Below are positions 1 through 9,904 of a stretch of DNA of 64,000 nucleotides, piece after piece. This stretch comes from Rhodopirellula sp. (GTDB taxonomy: Bacteria; Planctomycetota; Planctomycetia; Pirellulales; Pirellulaceae), in the NCBI GenBank assembly GCA_002701385.1, contig NZVD01000007.1, positions 20,466 to 84,465 on the forward strand. Reading direction: 5' to 3'. Numbering within the stretch: position 1 is the stretch's first letter; every line of letters begins with the position of its first letter. Both the position numbers and the translations under genes were made by a program. The notes beneath the pieces were generated by a model that worked only from the letters and a program-made list of their open reading frames with translations, made no database searches and was not told where the DNA came from.

Positions 1-2
1 TG

Positions 3-1082
3 GGGATTCCCGAAGCAGAAAGGAAATTCCTGGCAGGCGTTAAGGCTCAGTTTGAGAGTGAAGTGGTCTATGGAAGTGTCGCTGAAGACTTAGAGAAGCA
101 AGGCGTTATTTTTACCGATACCGATACTGCACTTAAAGAGCATCCGGAGCTGTTGCGAGAGTATTTCGGTACGATCATTCCATCAGAAGACAATAAGTTT
201 TCGGCATTGAATTCAGCTGTTTGGTCAGGTGGGTCTTTTATCTATGTTCCACCCGGAGTGAAGATCGAGTTTCCTTTGCAGGCGTACTTCCGTATTAATG
301 CTCAAAACATGGGACAGTTCGAACGGACTTTGATCATCGTTGATGAAGGGGCAGAAATTCACTACGTCGAAGGCTGTACTGCACCGATGTATAGCAGCGA
401 TAGCTTGCATTCAGCGGTTGTCGAAGTAATCGTTAAGAAGAACGCCCGTTGTCGTTACACCACCATTCAAAACTGGGCAAATAACATCTACAACCTGGTA
501 ACGAAACGAGCCGTCTGTTATGCCGATGCTACGATGGAATGGGTTGATGGTAATCTGGGTAGTCAATTGACGATGAAGTACCCTGCAGTCTATATGCTTG
601 AACCTGGTGCACACGGGGAAATCCTGTCCATCGCGTTTGCTGGTAATGGGCAGCATCAGGACGCAGGGGCGAAGCTGGTTCATGCCGCACCTCACACGAC
701 CGGACAGATTATCTCGAAATCGATTTCTAAAAATGGTGGTCGTAGTAGCTATCGAGGGTTAGTACGTGTGGAAGAAGGGGCGACTCACGCCAAAAATAAC
801 GTGGTGTGTGATGCCTTGATTCTGGACCCTGAAAGTCGTAGTGATACCTACCCCTACATCGAAATTATGGAGCAGGATGTTTCGATCGGTCATGAAGCAA
901 GTGTGTCTAGAATCGGTGAAGAGCAGTTGTTCTATCTGACAAGTCGCGGTCTTTCGGAAACAGAAGCCAGCGCGATGATTGTCAACGGGTTTATTGAACC
1001 TCTGGTTAAAGAACTGCCGATGGAGTATGCCGTGGAATTGAACCGGCTAATCCAGCTCCAAATGGAAGGCTCGGTCGGCTAA
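3..1082 (+). CDS. sufB: SufB, Fe-S cluster assembly scaffold (5' truncated by window edge)
   Basis: Frame stays open upstream of the listed start to base 3 ([26 protein letters not shown]...), a typical SufB N-terminal region; SufB core [29 protein letters not shown]; followed by SufD. Confidence 0.97.
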   Translation, partial: GIPEAERKFLAGVKAQFESEVVYGSVAEDLEKQGVIFTDTDTALKEHPELLREYFGTIIPSEDNKFSALNSAVWSGGSFIYVPPGVKIEFPLQAYFRINAQNMGQFERTLIIVDEGAEIHYVEGCTAPMYSSDSLHSAVVEVIVKKNARCRYTTIQNWANNIYNLVTKRAVCYADATMEWVDGNLGSQLTMKYPAVYMLEPGAHGEILSIAFAGNGQHQDAGAKLVHAAPHTTGQIISKSISKNGGRSSYRGLVRVEEGATHAKNNVVCDALILDPESRSDTYPYIEIMEQDVSIGHEASVSRIGEEQLFYLTSRGLSETEASAMIVNGFIEPLVKELPMEYAVELNRLIQLQMEGSVG

Positions 1083-1185
1083 ACACTACGGGATCTTGCC
1101 GTAAGTGACATTACTAAGTCCTATACTATGATGCTGAACAGATGTAAGTCGGTTGGCACTTTGAGAAAACAGATAAAGTAGATTC

Positions 1186-2487
1186 GTGACGCAATTAGGT
1201 TTTGATACCGAGGGTTTTCAGTCTTTCCTGTCGGCTAGACAGGAGCCTGAATGGGTAACGGCACAACGCAATGATGCGTGGAGCCAGTTTGACGAACAAC
1301 CGTGGCCGACTCGCCAAGATGAAGAATGGATGAGGACTGACATTCGGTTGTTTAAACTGGATAAATTCTCGATGCCAAGCTCCGATCAGGTTGATGGCTT
1401 TGATCAAATCAGTCCCCTGCTCTCTGCCGGCGTTGATTTAGGTGGTTCGGTTCACAGTCACAATGGTATTTGTGTCTCTGAATCTTTTGCTGATGACCTG
1501 AAGCAACAGGGGATCGTCTTTGGAAGCTTGGACTCACTGGTGACTGAGCATAGTGACTTACTGGAATCAACTCTGCTTCGTGCCGCCTTTGACCGTGAAG
1601 ACCGTTTCGCAGCTTTGCATGCTTCGTGCTGGACAGGCGGGCAATTCCTGTTTGTTCCCCGTGGTGTTCATGTAGAACAGCCCTTTCATGTGCTTTCGTC
1701 TTTGTCCGATGGAGGTGTCGATTTAGGACACACCATTGTTGTTCTGGAAGATGGGGCGAGTGCGACTCTATTAGCAGAAACTGCCAGTAGTACAGAAGAG
1801 GCCGAAGGCCTCCATTGTGGTGCGATCGAGTTGATTATCGGCGACCGAGCCAATCTGCGTTATGTAAATCTGCAGAACTGGGGTCAACGAGTCTGGCACT
1901 TTGCTCGTCAAAAAGCCGTCGTAGGACGTGATGCTCATTTGCAATGGACAAGTGCAGCGATGGGATCCCGACTCTCTAAAGTGAATCAGCATGTAGTGTT
2001 GAATGGTGAAGGCGCCCAGTCTCAGATGAATGGTGTGTTGTTTACAGAAAACAAACAACATCTGTCTTACCACACTCAGCAGTATCATAAAAAAGCCAAT
2101 TGCTATAGCGACTTTCTATATAAAGCAGCATTGCAGGATAAATCTCACACTGTGTGGCGTGGAATGATCAAGGTCGATGAAGAAGCTCAGCAGACCGATG
2201 GCTACCAGCGTAACGATAACCTATTGCTTTCAAATAGTTCCCGAGCGGATTCTATCCCCGGTCTGGAGATCGAAGCGGATGATGTCCGGTGTACGCATGG
2301 AAGCACAACAGGCAAAGTAGATGAAGAGATGATCTATTACGCCCAGTGTCGTGGCTTTACGCGTAAAGAAGCTATGCGGCTTATCGTTACCGGTTTCTTC
2401 CAGCAAATTTTTGATCGTATCACTATCGAAAGTGTACGGGATGCTCTCGGCCTGGCGATTGCTCGCCGAGTAAGAGACTACGAATAA
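1186..2487 (+). CDS. sufD: SufD, Fe-S cluster assembly protein
   Basis: 433 aa; FAALHASCWTGGQFLFVPRGVHVEQPFHVLSS, and C-terminal CTHGSTTGKVDEEMIYYAQCRGFTRKEAMRLIVTGFF typical of SufB/SufD; downstream of sufB. Confidence 0.95.
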   Translation: MTQLGFDTEGFQSFLSARQEPEWVTAQRNDAWSQFDEQPWPTRQDEEWMRTDIRLFKLDKFSMPSSDQVDGFDQISPLLSAGVDLGGSVHSHNGICVSESFADDLKQQGIVFGSLDSLVTEHSDLLESTLLRAAFDREDRFAALHASCWTGGQFLFVPRGVHVEQPFHVLSSLSDGGVDLGHTIVVLEDGASATLLAETASSTEEAEGLHCGAIELIIGDRANLRYVNLQNWGQRVWHFARQKAVVGRDAHLQWTSAAMGSRLSKVNQHVVLNGEGAQSQMNGVLFTENKQHLSYHTQQYHKKANCYSDFLYKAALQDKSHTVWRGMIKVDEEAQQTDGYQRNDNLLLSNSSRADSIPGLEIEADDVRCTHGSTTGKVDEEMIYYAQCRGFTRKEAMRLIVTGFFQQIFDRITIESVRDALGLAIARRVRDYE

Positions 2488-2503
2488 ACACAAGGGAAAA
2501 ACC

Positions 2504-2821
2504 ATGGCTGATTATGTCAAGGTTCTGAATGTCGCCGAGTTAGACGACCCTGGTAAAATCATTCTGGAAGTAGATGACCGAATCGTTGTTCTGGTACACG
2601 TCAATGGTTTGTTTTATTGCATTGACGATGTCTGCACTCATGACGATGGACCGTTGTCGGATGGGGAACTAGATGGATGTGATTTAATCTGTCCTCGTCA
2701 CGGTGCCAGATTCGATGTTTGTACCGGACAGGCTAAATCACTGCCGGCCACACGGCCAACGGCAAGTCATGAAGTGAAGGTTGAAAACGGCGAAGTCTTT
2801 GTTAAGGTATGCGAAGACTAA
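2504..2821 (+). CDS. Rieske [2Fe-2S] ferredoxin-like protein of SUF operon
   Basis: 105 aa with Rieske motifs CTHDDGPLSDGELDGCDLICPRHGARF (CxH...CxxH). Confidence 0.93.
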   Translation: MADYVKVLNVAELDDPGKIILEVDDRIVVLVHVNGLFYCIDDVCTHDDGPLSDGELDGCDLICPRHGARFDVCTGQAKSLPATRPTASHEVKVENGEVFVKVCED

Positions 2822-2852
2822 AATACAAGAGTATGTTGGGAGTTTAGATGCG

Positions 2853-3176
2853 ATGGCGTTAACTGAAGATCACGTGCGTGAAGAGCTTAAGAAAGTAATT
2901 GACCCTGAGCTGTTTGTGAACATTGTTGATTTGGGATTGATCTATGACGTCAATTTCGAGCCCAATGAAGAAGACGACTCGAGAAAAGATGTCAAAATTG
3001 ACATGACGATGACCAGCCCGATGTGCCCCGCGGGGCCCCAATTAATTGCTAATAGTAAGCAGGTCGTGTCGGCTATCGAAGAAGTCGCTGAAGTTGAGGT
3101 AAAGATAGTCATGGATCCTCCCTGGACTCCGGACTGTATGACCGAAGATGCCCGGGATCAGTTAGGTATCTTCTAA
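2853..3176 (+). CDS. sufT: SufT / MIP18-type (DUF59) Fe-S assembly protein
   Basis: Internal ATG at 2853 gives MALTEDHVREELKKVIDPELFVNIVDLGLIYDV...MTSPMCPAGPQLI...MDPPWTPDCMTEDARDQLGIF, a DUF59 signature; ORF track starts earlier at 2781. Confidence 0.9.
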   Translation: MALTEDHVREELKKVIDPELFVNIVDLGLIYDVNFEPNEEDDSRKDVKIDMTMTSPMCPAGPQLIANSKQVVSAIEEVAEVEVKIVMDPPWTPDCMTEDARDQLGIF

Positions 3177-3192
3177 ACGGCGGATCTTCTGG

Positions 3193-4224
3193 ATGAGAGT
3201 CTATTTGTATGAGATGGTTTCAGGTGGTGGCGCTCTGCTACCAGCAGCCATCACCGCAGAGGATACCGGTCTTGCCGACATCAACGATTTCCATGATGTA
3301 GTTACATTAATCTCTGATGGAAGCCAAATGCTAGAACAGCTGGTCGAGTTGTTTTTGTTGATGCCTGGTGTTGAAGTTTGGGTGTCTGTCGATAGCCGCT
3401 TGAAACAGTTCGGACAGCAACTGAAGGAGCGAACGGGGGCAGACGGAAATCAACCGTTTGTACTCTATGCTGATCCGCAAACCCCATGGGCTGTTTTTGA
3501 AGAGTGTTGCCGCGGCGCGGATTGGACGCTGATCGTCGCTCCCGAATTAGGTGGATTGCTGGAAGATGCATGTGGACGCTGCGTTGTATCAGGAGGGAGA
3601 TTGCTTGGCTCCGGGTTGAAACTGAGGCAGTTAGGGATCGACAAGCAACGGCTCCATCTCTGGGCTGACAACCACGATATCCCAATGCCTCCCTGGGGAA
3701 TCGCGGAGGCCGGGGCCACGAATTTTAATTGGTCCACTTCTAAGACGCTTGTTAAACCTATTCAAGGAACAGGTGGCGTCGGCATTCGAGTTGTAGGCGA
3801 CTCGCTTCCCCCGGACGGTAAATGGCTCCTTGAGACGATTGTTCCGGGGATTCCTGTGAGTGTGGTGGCTAATCTGACAAAAGAAGAGGCCGTTTTGTTA
3901 CCTCCATGCCATCAGGTTCTCGGCGGCAACGGTGGGTATGAGTATCTGTCTGCCGAATTATTGGAACATGAAGGACACCAACAAAGGGCATGGGAATTAT
4001 CGCGACGTGTGCTCGACGCATTACCCTTGGATGGTTCATCCGGTTGGATCGGGCTGGATTTAATACTCGGAGACAACCGTGAAGAAGATTTTTTGATAGA
4101 AATCAATCCGCGAGTGACAAGCACGATTTCAGTTCTGTCCGAATTAGAGTCGTTCGTCCCGGATCAGTGGAGTAGATCGACAAATCTTACGGAACTGATG
4201 TCGGAAGCAATGAGCGGAAAGTGA
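3193..4224 (+). CDS. ATP-grasp protein, COG1821/MfnD-like (tyramine-glutamate ligase type, H4MPT/methanofuran-linked)
   Basis: 343 aa; N-terminus MRVYLYEMVSGGG and ATP-grasp-like body with LVKPIQGTGGVGIRVV and C-terminal IGLDLILGDNREEDFLIEINPRVTSTISVL; adjacent to MfnE- and MfnF-like genes. Confidence 0.8.
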   Translation: MRVYLYEMVSGGGALLPAAITAEDTGLADINDFHDVVTLISDGSQMLEQLVELFLLMPGVEVWVSVDSRLKQFGQQLKERTGADGNQPFVLYADPQTPWAVFEECCRGADWTLIVAPELGGLLEDACGRCVVSGGRLLGSGLKLRQLGIDKQRLHLWADNHDIPMPPWGIAEAGATNFNWSTSKTLVKPIQGTGGVGIRVVGDSLPPDGKWLLETIVPGIPVSVVANLTKEEAVLLPPCHQVLGGNGGYEYLSAELLEHEGHQQRAWELSRRVLDALPLDGSSGWIGLDLILGDNREEDFLIEINPRVTSTISVLSELESFVPDQWSRSTNLTELMSEAMSGK

Positions 4225-4823
4225 CGATCTACGTATCCCGTTCGCGCTAATGTCTCCAATTCCTGTGTTGGAGCAAAAGTGGACTTAAGTAGGTGTAAAT
4301 CCGCCTTGAACTTAATAGCAAAAGAGGCCGCGATCGAATCACTAGTGACGCACCAGGAGATTGGCAATCGGGGTAAACCTGATCCAGATTCATGCTGATT
4401 GAAAAATGGTAGTACCTCCAGTCCTTGAGTCGTTCCCGGTTGCACCAACGAAGCCAGTCGATTCATATCAATGAATTGCTCCTGCTCATTGCCATGGCAA
4501 GTCACGCCAAGCTTTTCGCATATTAGGCGGGTATTGCGGTCCATCACCTGAATGCTGTTGTAGTGGCATTCCTTATGTCGGAGATTGTATTGGAGTTGGT
4601 GTTGCCGAATGCGTTCAACTTCCAGGCCTCCACCGCAGATTAATAGATTGGAATGCTCGGTAAATTGTTCGAGATAGGCCTGAAGTCGCGGCAGGTAGTT
4701 GGTGGTGGTTAACAGGCTGCCACCAATTTTAATCACATTGACCTTATTAATGACCTTGTTATTGACCTTGTTCATATCACGGACTCGTTGCCAGTTCCTG
4801 TTGAAGTAATGCGGCGACAGCAA
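4164..4823 (-). CDS. Amino-acid-kinase-family protein, COG2054/MfnE-like
   Basis: VNVIKIGGSLL..., LLICGGG..., LPISWCVTSDSIAASFAIKFKADLHLLKS are amino acid kinase motifs as in the H4MPT-linked C1 subgroup; likely start is the internal MNKVNNK Met. Confidence 0.8.
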   Translation of the reverse strand: MLSPHYFNRNWQRVRDMNKVNNKVINKVNVIKIGGSLLTTTNYLPRLQAYLEQFTEHSNLLICGGGLEVERIRQHQLQYNLRHKECHYNSIQVMDRNTRLICEKLGVTCHGNEQEQFIDMNRLASLVQPGTTQGLEVLPFFNQHESGSGLPRLPISWCVTSDSIAASFAIKFKADLHLLKSTFAPTQELETLARTGYVDRHFPLIASDISSVRFVDLLH

Positions 4824-5841
4824 GTGCCGGACCTACTCTGGAGACCTGCTGGTTGATGCCTGGCCAGAGGTCTGACAAATGAATCACGGGTATGTCTCCG
4901 GCCAGTTCCGTGATTAGGAAAGTAGCCTGGCCGACTGCAATGATTGAATCTGGTTGGGAATTCAATTCAGCTAAAACCTTTTGCGTGGCAACGGTTAATA
5001 GGTCGAACACAGCTTGTCGGCTTTGTTGGACTAGTTGTTGTAGCTCCAAGTCGGTTAATAGCTCTGGGCATTGGCAAATCATTCTGGCCATCCGGCGTTG
5101 AGCATCCTGGCGGGTGGCCGGCTTGCCGTCTGCGGTTGAGGTGTTATGTGGCTGTTCTGCAACGTCTCCACTTAATAAAAAGACATCCAGTGTGGTAGCA
5201 AAAAGTTCACGCGCTACAGGAGTGTGGGTGTTATCTAAGTTGAATTCTGAAACCAGACTACAGATTGGCGTTCTTTCGACGCCGCAATACACAAGCTGTC
5301 CGGACTGTAAGCGAGTCAGGTCGTCGAGTGAATCTGTCGCGACCTCACCATCGACCAATGGAATGATATCTGTAGAAGTGGAACCGATGTCGATAAGTAG
5401 ATGTGTATTATCCGGGACTAGTTGCCCACAGAGATTTGCCATGGCATGCCAGTTAGAGGCGGCCAGTGTATGCCAGTTCTGACTTGCTTGCGTGGCAGTT
5501 CTCCATGAGCCGTCGGTGCCATAAAAGTAAATGGGAAATCTATCGCCGGCTGCCGTTTGGACGGCGGTGCAGATTGCGATCACTCCGGATTGCTTCGACG
5601 AAAAACAGTCTGCAAGCTCGCCGGTCATCGTGACCGCAATCGCGTCGATAACTGCATAGGCATGCTTGGATTTACAGTGGGCAATATACTCCCCAATCAT
5701 GCCTTCCACAACGGTCGCTAATTCCTGATGCCGGCTCCACATTGGAAAAGGCTTTGTCTGGACATAGCTCCCGTCGTCAGAGGCCAGTTTAATATTGGCT
5801 CCTCCAATATCTAATCCGAGCACTCGTTGATCGGTCGTCAT
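4777..5841 (-). CDS. Hydantoinase/oxoprolinase-like H4MPT-linked C1 pathway protein, COG1548/MfnF-like
   Basis: RVLGLDIGGANIKLA..., AVTMTGELADCF, LLIDIGSTSTDIIPL, LVYCGVERTPIC: hallmark COG1548 motifs. Confidence 0.85.
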   Translation of the reverse strand: MTTDQRVLGLDIGGANIKLASDDGSYVQTKPFPMWSRHQELATVVEGMIGEYIAHCKSKHAYAVIDAIAVTMTGELADCFSSKQSGVIAICTAVQTAAGDRFPIYFYGTDGSWRTATQASQNWHTLAASNWHAMANLCGQLVPDNTHLLIDIGSTSTDIIPLVDGEVATDSLDDLTRLQSGQLVYCGVERTPICSLVSEFNLDNTHTPVARELFATTLDVFLLSGDVAEQPHNTSTADGKPATRQDAQRRMARMICQCPELLTDLELQQLVQQSRQAVFDLLTVATQKVLAELNSQPDSIIAVGQATFLITELAGDIPVIHLSDLWPGINQQVSRVGPALAVAALLQQELATSP

Positions 5842-5894
5842 TTGAGGCGTACTTTCTTGTTTGGAGAGTGAATTTGCTCACATATACAAAGCTA

Positions 5895-5927
5895 CAAAAA
5901 AAAACCTCCTCGGTACACCGAGGAGGC
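5895..5927 (-). terminator. Rho-independent terminator for the DUF1598-like gene
   Basis: Near-perfect hairpin CCTCCTCGGTACACCGAGGAGG (5905-5926) followed on the minus strand by a T tract (A9 on plus, 5896-5904). Confidence 0.88.
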
Positions 5928-5971
5928 CTTGGATTGTAAAGAGGTTCTTACTCTCTAGTACCAGCGACTGG

Positions 5972-7339
5972 TTAGTTCCACCATTCTCCGGCTGAGTAAA
6001 GAGACTCTGCTTTCTCCCAGACTTTGCGAACTTCAGGGTTCAGCGTTGGGTTTTGAGCTGGAGATAAGTAATCGATATCAACACCACCAGAAGCGGTGAC
6101 TACTAATCCTCTGGAAGTCTTAATGAAACTGGTTTGTGTACTAACCTGTCGTGGCGTATGCCAGGTTTCGGTTGCAATACTGCGTTGACGTCCAAGTAGA
6201 TGTGGTAATTCAAGTTGGGCTGCCTGTTGCAGATTGTGATTGCGGATAACAGCTGCCGCGACACACATATCCATTACATTGCGAAGTTCTGTAAAGATGG
6301 GGTCTTCTTTGCCGAGTGCGTTGTAGCGTTCGGTCATCATTTGAGCCCATTTTTCTGCTGCAGGATCTTTACCAGCAGCCCGTACTACTCCGTCCCCTTG
6401 ATAGAGTTCGGATTCGGTCATGGCCTTCACGCCCTGTCCACGAATTTCCCAGGCAAGTCCTTGAGCATCCCGGGCAACGCTATCGTAATTACAGGCTAAC
6501 CACCAGCGAGGATTTACATTAGCGTTCGTAACGCTTACTGAATTGCGAGCGGTGGAAATGAATCCAGGCAATACCTTGGAGTCATCCAATTCCATCGCAA
6601 TTTGCTTCATGCGGATGTCGGCGGCGACTAGGATTCGAGCGAAATGAGTGTTTCCTGGAATGCCATTAATGGAGACGGATTGATTACCCATAGCTTGCTT
6701 TAGTTGAGCCCCTAGGATGTTCGGGTTACGAACACCGGCTCGATTCAATCGATTCAGCGTGTTTTTGTAATTAACCAATCCCTGTTTGGTTGGGTCGATG
6801 GAACAGCTAATTCTTTCCGGACGGTCCGCGTTGACAGCGCGTAGTGCACTGAGAAGATTATCCAGAAGTAAAACCGGTTGGCCCGTAGTCACGCCGACTA
6901 CATTGGCCTTTTCGTCGATTTTCCAACCTTCGCCAGGACCTGCTAGGACAATGTCCTGTTGTTCAGGGTAAACAAAAACGTATTGAATACGTTGTAAACC
7001 AGCTAGATATTTGACGTCATCAGGTAGTGCACCCTGGTGATTGGCAACCGCTTCGGCAATGGCTGACTCGAGGCCACGTAGTGAAACCATACGCAATTCC
7101 GTCTTTGCCGCCATCTTTCCTTCTGCTGGTTTGATCCGTTGACGCATTTCCTTCAGGAGCAACTTACGGCTTTCTGTATCCACATTGCTTACAACACCGT
7201 CAGCATTGATCGAAATCCCTCCCACGCTGTTGTTACGGAAGAATCCGTTACCACCTGCGTAGACGAATTGGAAGGTAAAAGCGACAGCCATCAGGGCGAT
7301 TACACCCGCGATGCGTTTATATGCACGATGACTCACCAT
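5972..7339 (-). CDS. DUF1598-like secreted/membrane protein (planctomycete-type)
   Basis: 455 aa, N-terminal hydrophobic segment VIALMAVAFTFQFVYAG; overall composition reminiscent of the planctomycete DUF1598 family (assignment from memory, not searched). Confidence 0.55.
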   Translation of the reverse strand: MVSHRAYKRIAGVIALMAVAFTFQFVYAGGNGFFRNNSVGGISINADGVVSNVDTESRKLLLKEMRQRIKPAEGKMAAKTELRMVSLRGLESAIAEAVANHQGALPDDVKYLAGLQRIQYVFVYPEQQDIVLAGPGEGWKIDEKANVVGVTTGQPVLLLDNLLSALRAVNADRPERISCSIDPTKQGLVNYKNTLNRLNRAGVRNPNILGAQLKQAMGNQSVSINGIPGNTHFARILVAADIRMKQIAMELDDSKVLPGFISTARNSVSVTNANVNPRWWLACNYDSVARDAQGLAWEIRGQGVKAMTESELYQGDGVVRAAGKDPAAEKWAQMMTERYNALGKEDPIFTELRNVMDMCVAAAVIRNHNLQQAAQLELPHLLGRQRSIATETWHTPRQVSTQTSFIKTSRGLVVTASGGVDIDYLSPAQNPTLNPEVRKVWEKAESLYSAGEWWN

Positions 7340-7867
7340 AGTTGGAACTCCTTAGTCAATTTCCTCGTAGCAACAAATGCTACCTAATCAGTACTTGTTT
7401 AAGTACTATTGATAATTCTTTGTTCAATTCTCGACATGCCCGGTCAAACGAATTTGCCCAATTTGCAGGAGCATCTTGTCTTTGCCGGTTCACCAAAGCC
7501 ATTCACGAAAAGTGAATAGAATGGTCCGTCGAATATTCCTTCGTCATTTCGGCCATTGTTTCCGAAGGTTTAATCTGTTTGCCTAGGCAATGCTTACATT
7601 GCATTAAAGCACTCAAGGTCAGCCTAATCGTTCCTGCTTAACATGCGTTGCCTATTATTATTGACAGAGATTGCTAGAAGGCAAACAGAATTAGTTTTTC
7701 AATCGCTCTTGATGACTGTATTTACTCCATATTACTTCCGATTCTAGCAATTGTATCAAGAAAATGCAGTTGGCCTCTCAGAGAGGTGTTCATTTTTGCT
7801 ACACTAGCAATTGAAGAGTGACCACTGGAAAAAACACAAAGAATTAGCCTGGTTATTGCCGGATAGA

Positions 7868-9895
7868 ATGGGTTGTAGGGATTGTATGCTTGCTTATTTA
7901 GTAATACGTGAAGGTTCAAAGTGGGTTGACGTCATCCGCTTAGAAGCAGGAAGAACCGCCACTATTGGCCGTGCATCGACAAATAAGGTCACCATTCAGG
8001 ATGATCGAGCGAGTCGATTTCATGCTGAAGTATTCTTCAGTGACGAACATTGGGTGTTACGGGATTTGGAAAGTCGTAATGGCACATTGGTAAACGGCCA
8101 GCCGATTACTGGCGATTACAACCTGATTGTCAATGACACCATTCGCATTGCAAATTGTCAGTTATCGTTTGTCGAGGAATTATCCTCCGCATTTCCAGAC
8201 AGTTTTGAAGCAGACACTGGAGTATTGCGAGAGCATTTGAGAAGCGACACCAACGACTTTCTGGAAGACTCCAACGTACTCGATTCGATTAGTGTTGCAA
8301 CGATTACACACCGCCAGGGGCAAACGAATTTATTACAGCGTAGAGCGGACACTAAGTCCGGTACCAAAATTGGCGAATCGGTTGCCAGTCTGTGTAGCTT
8401 GGCCTTTGATGTTGCCGGTTGCAGCGATGAACAGGAAATTGCCCAAACCGCTCTCGACGGTGTCTTCAACAGCACGCAAGCACATGCGGCGGCCGTCTTA
8501 CTGGCTCCCTACGATATTGAAGGGAAGGTCACAGGCGTCGATCTGAAGGTCATCGATTCACGAGTGCTAAAAAACGTATCAAAATACCATCGAGTAACAA
8601 GCTATCTGGCGTCCACTGTTCTAACAGAGGGTGAAGCCGTGTTGGCGGCTGATATTAGCGAAGACAGTCGTATTGCGAGTCGTGACAGTCAGGGGGAAAT
8701 TACTTCCACGAGCATCGTTTGTGCACCGATTCGTTATGACAATCGCATTCTAGGGTTGCTTCATGCTTATTCTACCGATGGTGAACGCTCGCTGGATCCG
8801 GATGATCTCGAGTTCATTCTGGCATTAGCTGACATCATCGGCCTGGCGTTAAGGACTTTGAGTCGTGAACGCGAATTGGCTGAGGACTTATCACTTTCCA
8901 GGAGTGAAGTTCAACAGTTGCGAAGTCAATTGGAGGCTGAGAGTGAAATAGTAGGAGGCAGTCCGGCTTTAGATAGAGTTAAGCAGGATGTCGTTCAGGC
9001 GGCACCGAGTCGGGCGACGGTTCTAATTCGTGGTGAAAGTGGTGTAGGTAAAGAGCTGATTGCTCGAGCGGTTCACTATTCCAGTCCCCGAAGTAACGGC
9101 CCATTTGTTTGTATGAACTGCGCCGCGTTGTCCGAATCTCTGTTGGAGAGCGAATTATTTGGGCATGAAAAAGGTGCCTTTACTGGAGCGACCGATCGAA
9201 AAGTCGGTAAATTTGAAGCCTCAGATAATGGGACGATTATGCTGGATGAAATCGGTGAGATGAGCCCCGGCGTACAGGCGAAATTTCTGAGAGTGTTGGA
9301 AGGTCATCCCTTCGAGCGGGTCGGCGGCAACCAGCCCATCGAAGTCGATGTGCGGGTTATCGCGGCCACGAATCGGGATTTAGAAGTGGCCGTGGCCGAG
9401 GGGCGTTTCCGACGTGATTTGTATTTTCGTTTGAATGTAGTTGAGATTTTAGTCCCCCCGTTACGCAAACGCCCCGAAGATATCGAGTTGTTGGCATATT
9501 TCTTCCTGGACCGATTCAGGGAAGAGACCGGCCGAAAGATTTCGGGATTTAGTGCTGAGGCGATAGTCCAGCTACAACAATATCGCTGGCCGGGAAATGT
9601 ACGAGAATTGAAAAATATGGTGGAACGAGCTGTCGTTCTTTGCCGCTCATCGCAAATTGAAGTATCCGATTTATCTATGTCTAACCTGACCACTCCTGAT
9701 ACCTCAGAGATTAGGCCCAATCATGACACCTTTAAGCCAATTAGTCTGGAGGAGATGGAACGATTACACATTTCCAAAACATTGGCATATCACGATTGGA
9801 ATAAGAGTCGGACCGCCAGCGTCCTTGGCATTGAACGCTCGACGCTCGATCGTAAACTAAAGCGATATGACATCCAACGCCCAGGTTCACCCTAA
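7868..9895 (+). CDS. FHA-GAF-AAA+ sigma54-dependent transcriptional activator with Fis-type HTH
   Basis: [27 protein letters not shown]...[17 protein letters not shown]-like middle; AAA+ with Walker [15 protein letters not shown] loop [21 protein letters not shown]-terminal [21 protein letters not shown]. Exact start uncertain (7811-7886). Confidence 0.93.
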   Translation: MGCRDCMLAYLVIREGSKWVDVIRLEAGRTATIGRASTNKVTIQDDRASRFHAEVFFSDEHWVLRDLESRNGTLVNGQPITGDYNLIVNDTIRIANCQLSFVEELSSAFPDSFEADTGVLREHLRSDTNDFLEDSNVLDSISVATITHRQGQTNLLQRRADTKSGTKIGESVASLCSLAFDVAGCSDEQEIAQTALDGVFNSTQAHAAAVLLAPYDIEGKVTGVDLKVIDSRVLKNVSKYHRVTSYLASTVLTEGEAVLAADISEDSRIASRDSQGEITSTSIVCAPIRYDNRILGLLHAYSTDGERSLDPDDLEFILALADIIGLALRTLSRERELAEDLSLSRSEVQQLRSQLEAESEIVGGSPALDRVKQDVVQAAPSRATVLIRGESGVGKELIARAVHYSSPRSNGPFVCMNCAALSESLLESELFGHEKGAFTGATDRKVGKFEASDNGTIMLDEIGEMSPGVQAKFLRVLEGHPFERVGGNQPIEVDVRVIAATNRDLEVAVAEGRFRRDLYFRLNVVEILVPPLRKRPEDIELLAYFFLDRFREETGRKISGFSAEAIVQLQQYRWPGNVRELKNMVERAVVLCRSSQIEVSDLSMSNLTTPDTSEIRPNHDTFKPISLEEMERLHISKTLAYHDWNKSRTASVLGIERSTLDRKLKRYDIQRPGSP

Positions 9896-9904
9896 GTCCT
9901 GATT

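Noticed and set aside
411-2505. Minus-strand ORFs 411-695, 1195-1407, 1771-2088, 2230-2505
   Set aside because: Antisense to clear sufB/sufD coding sequence; no recognisable motifs.
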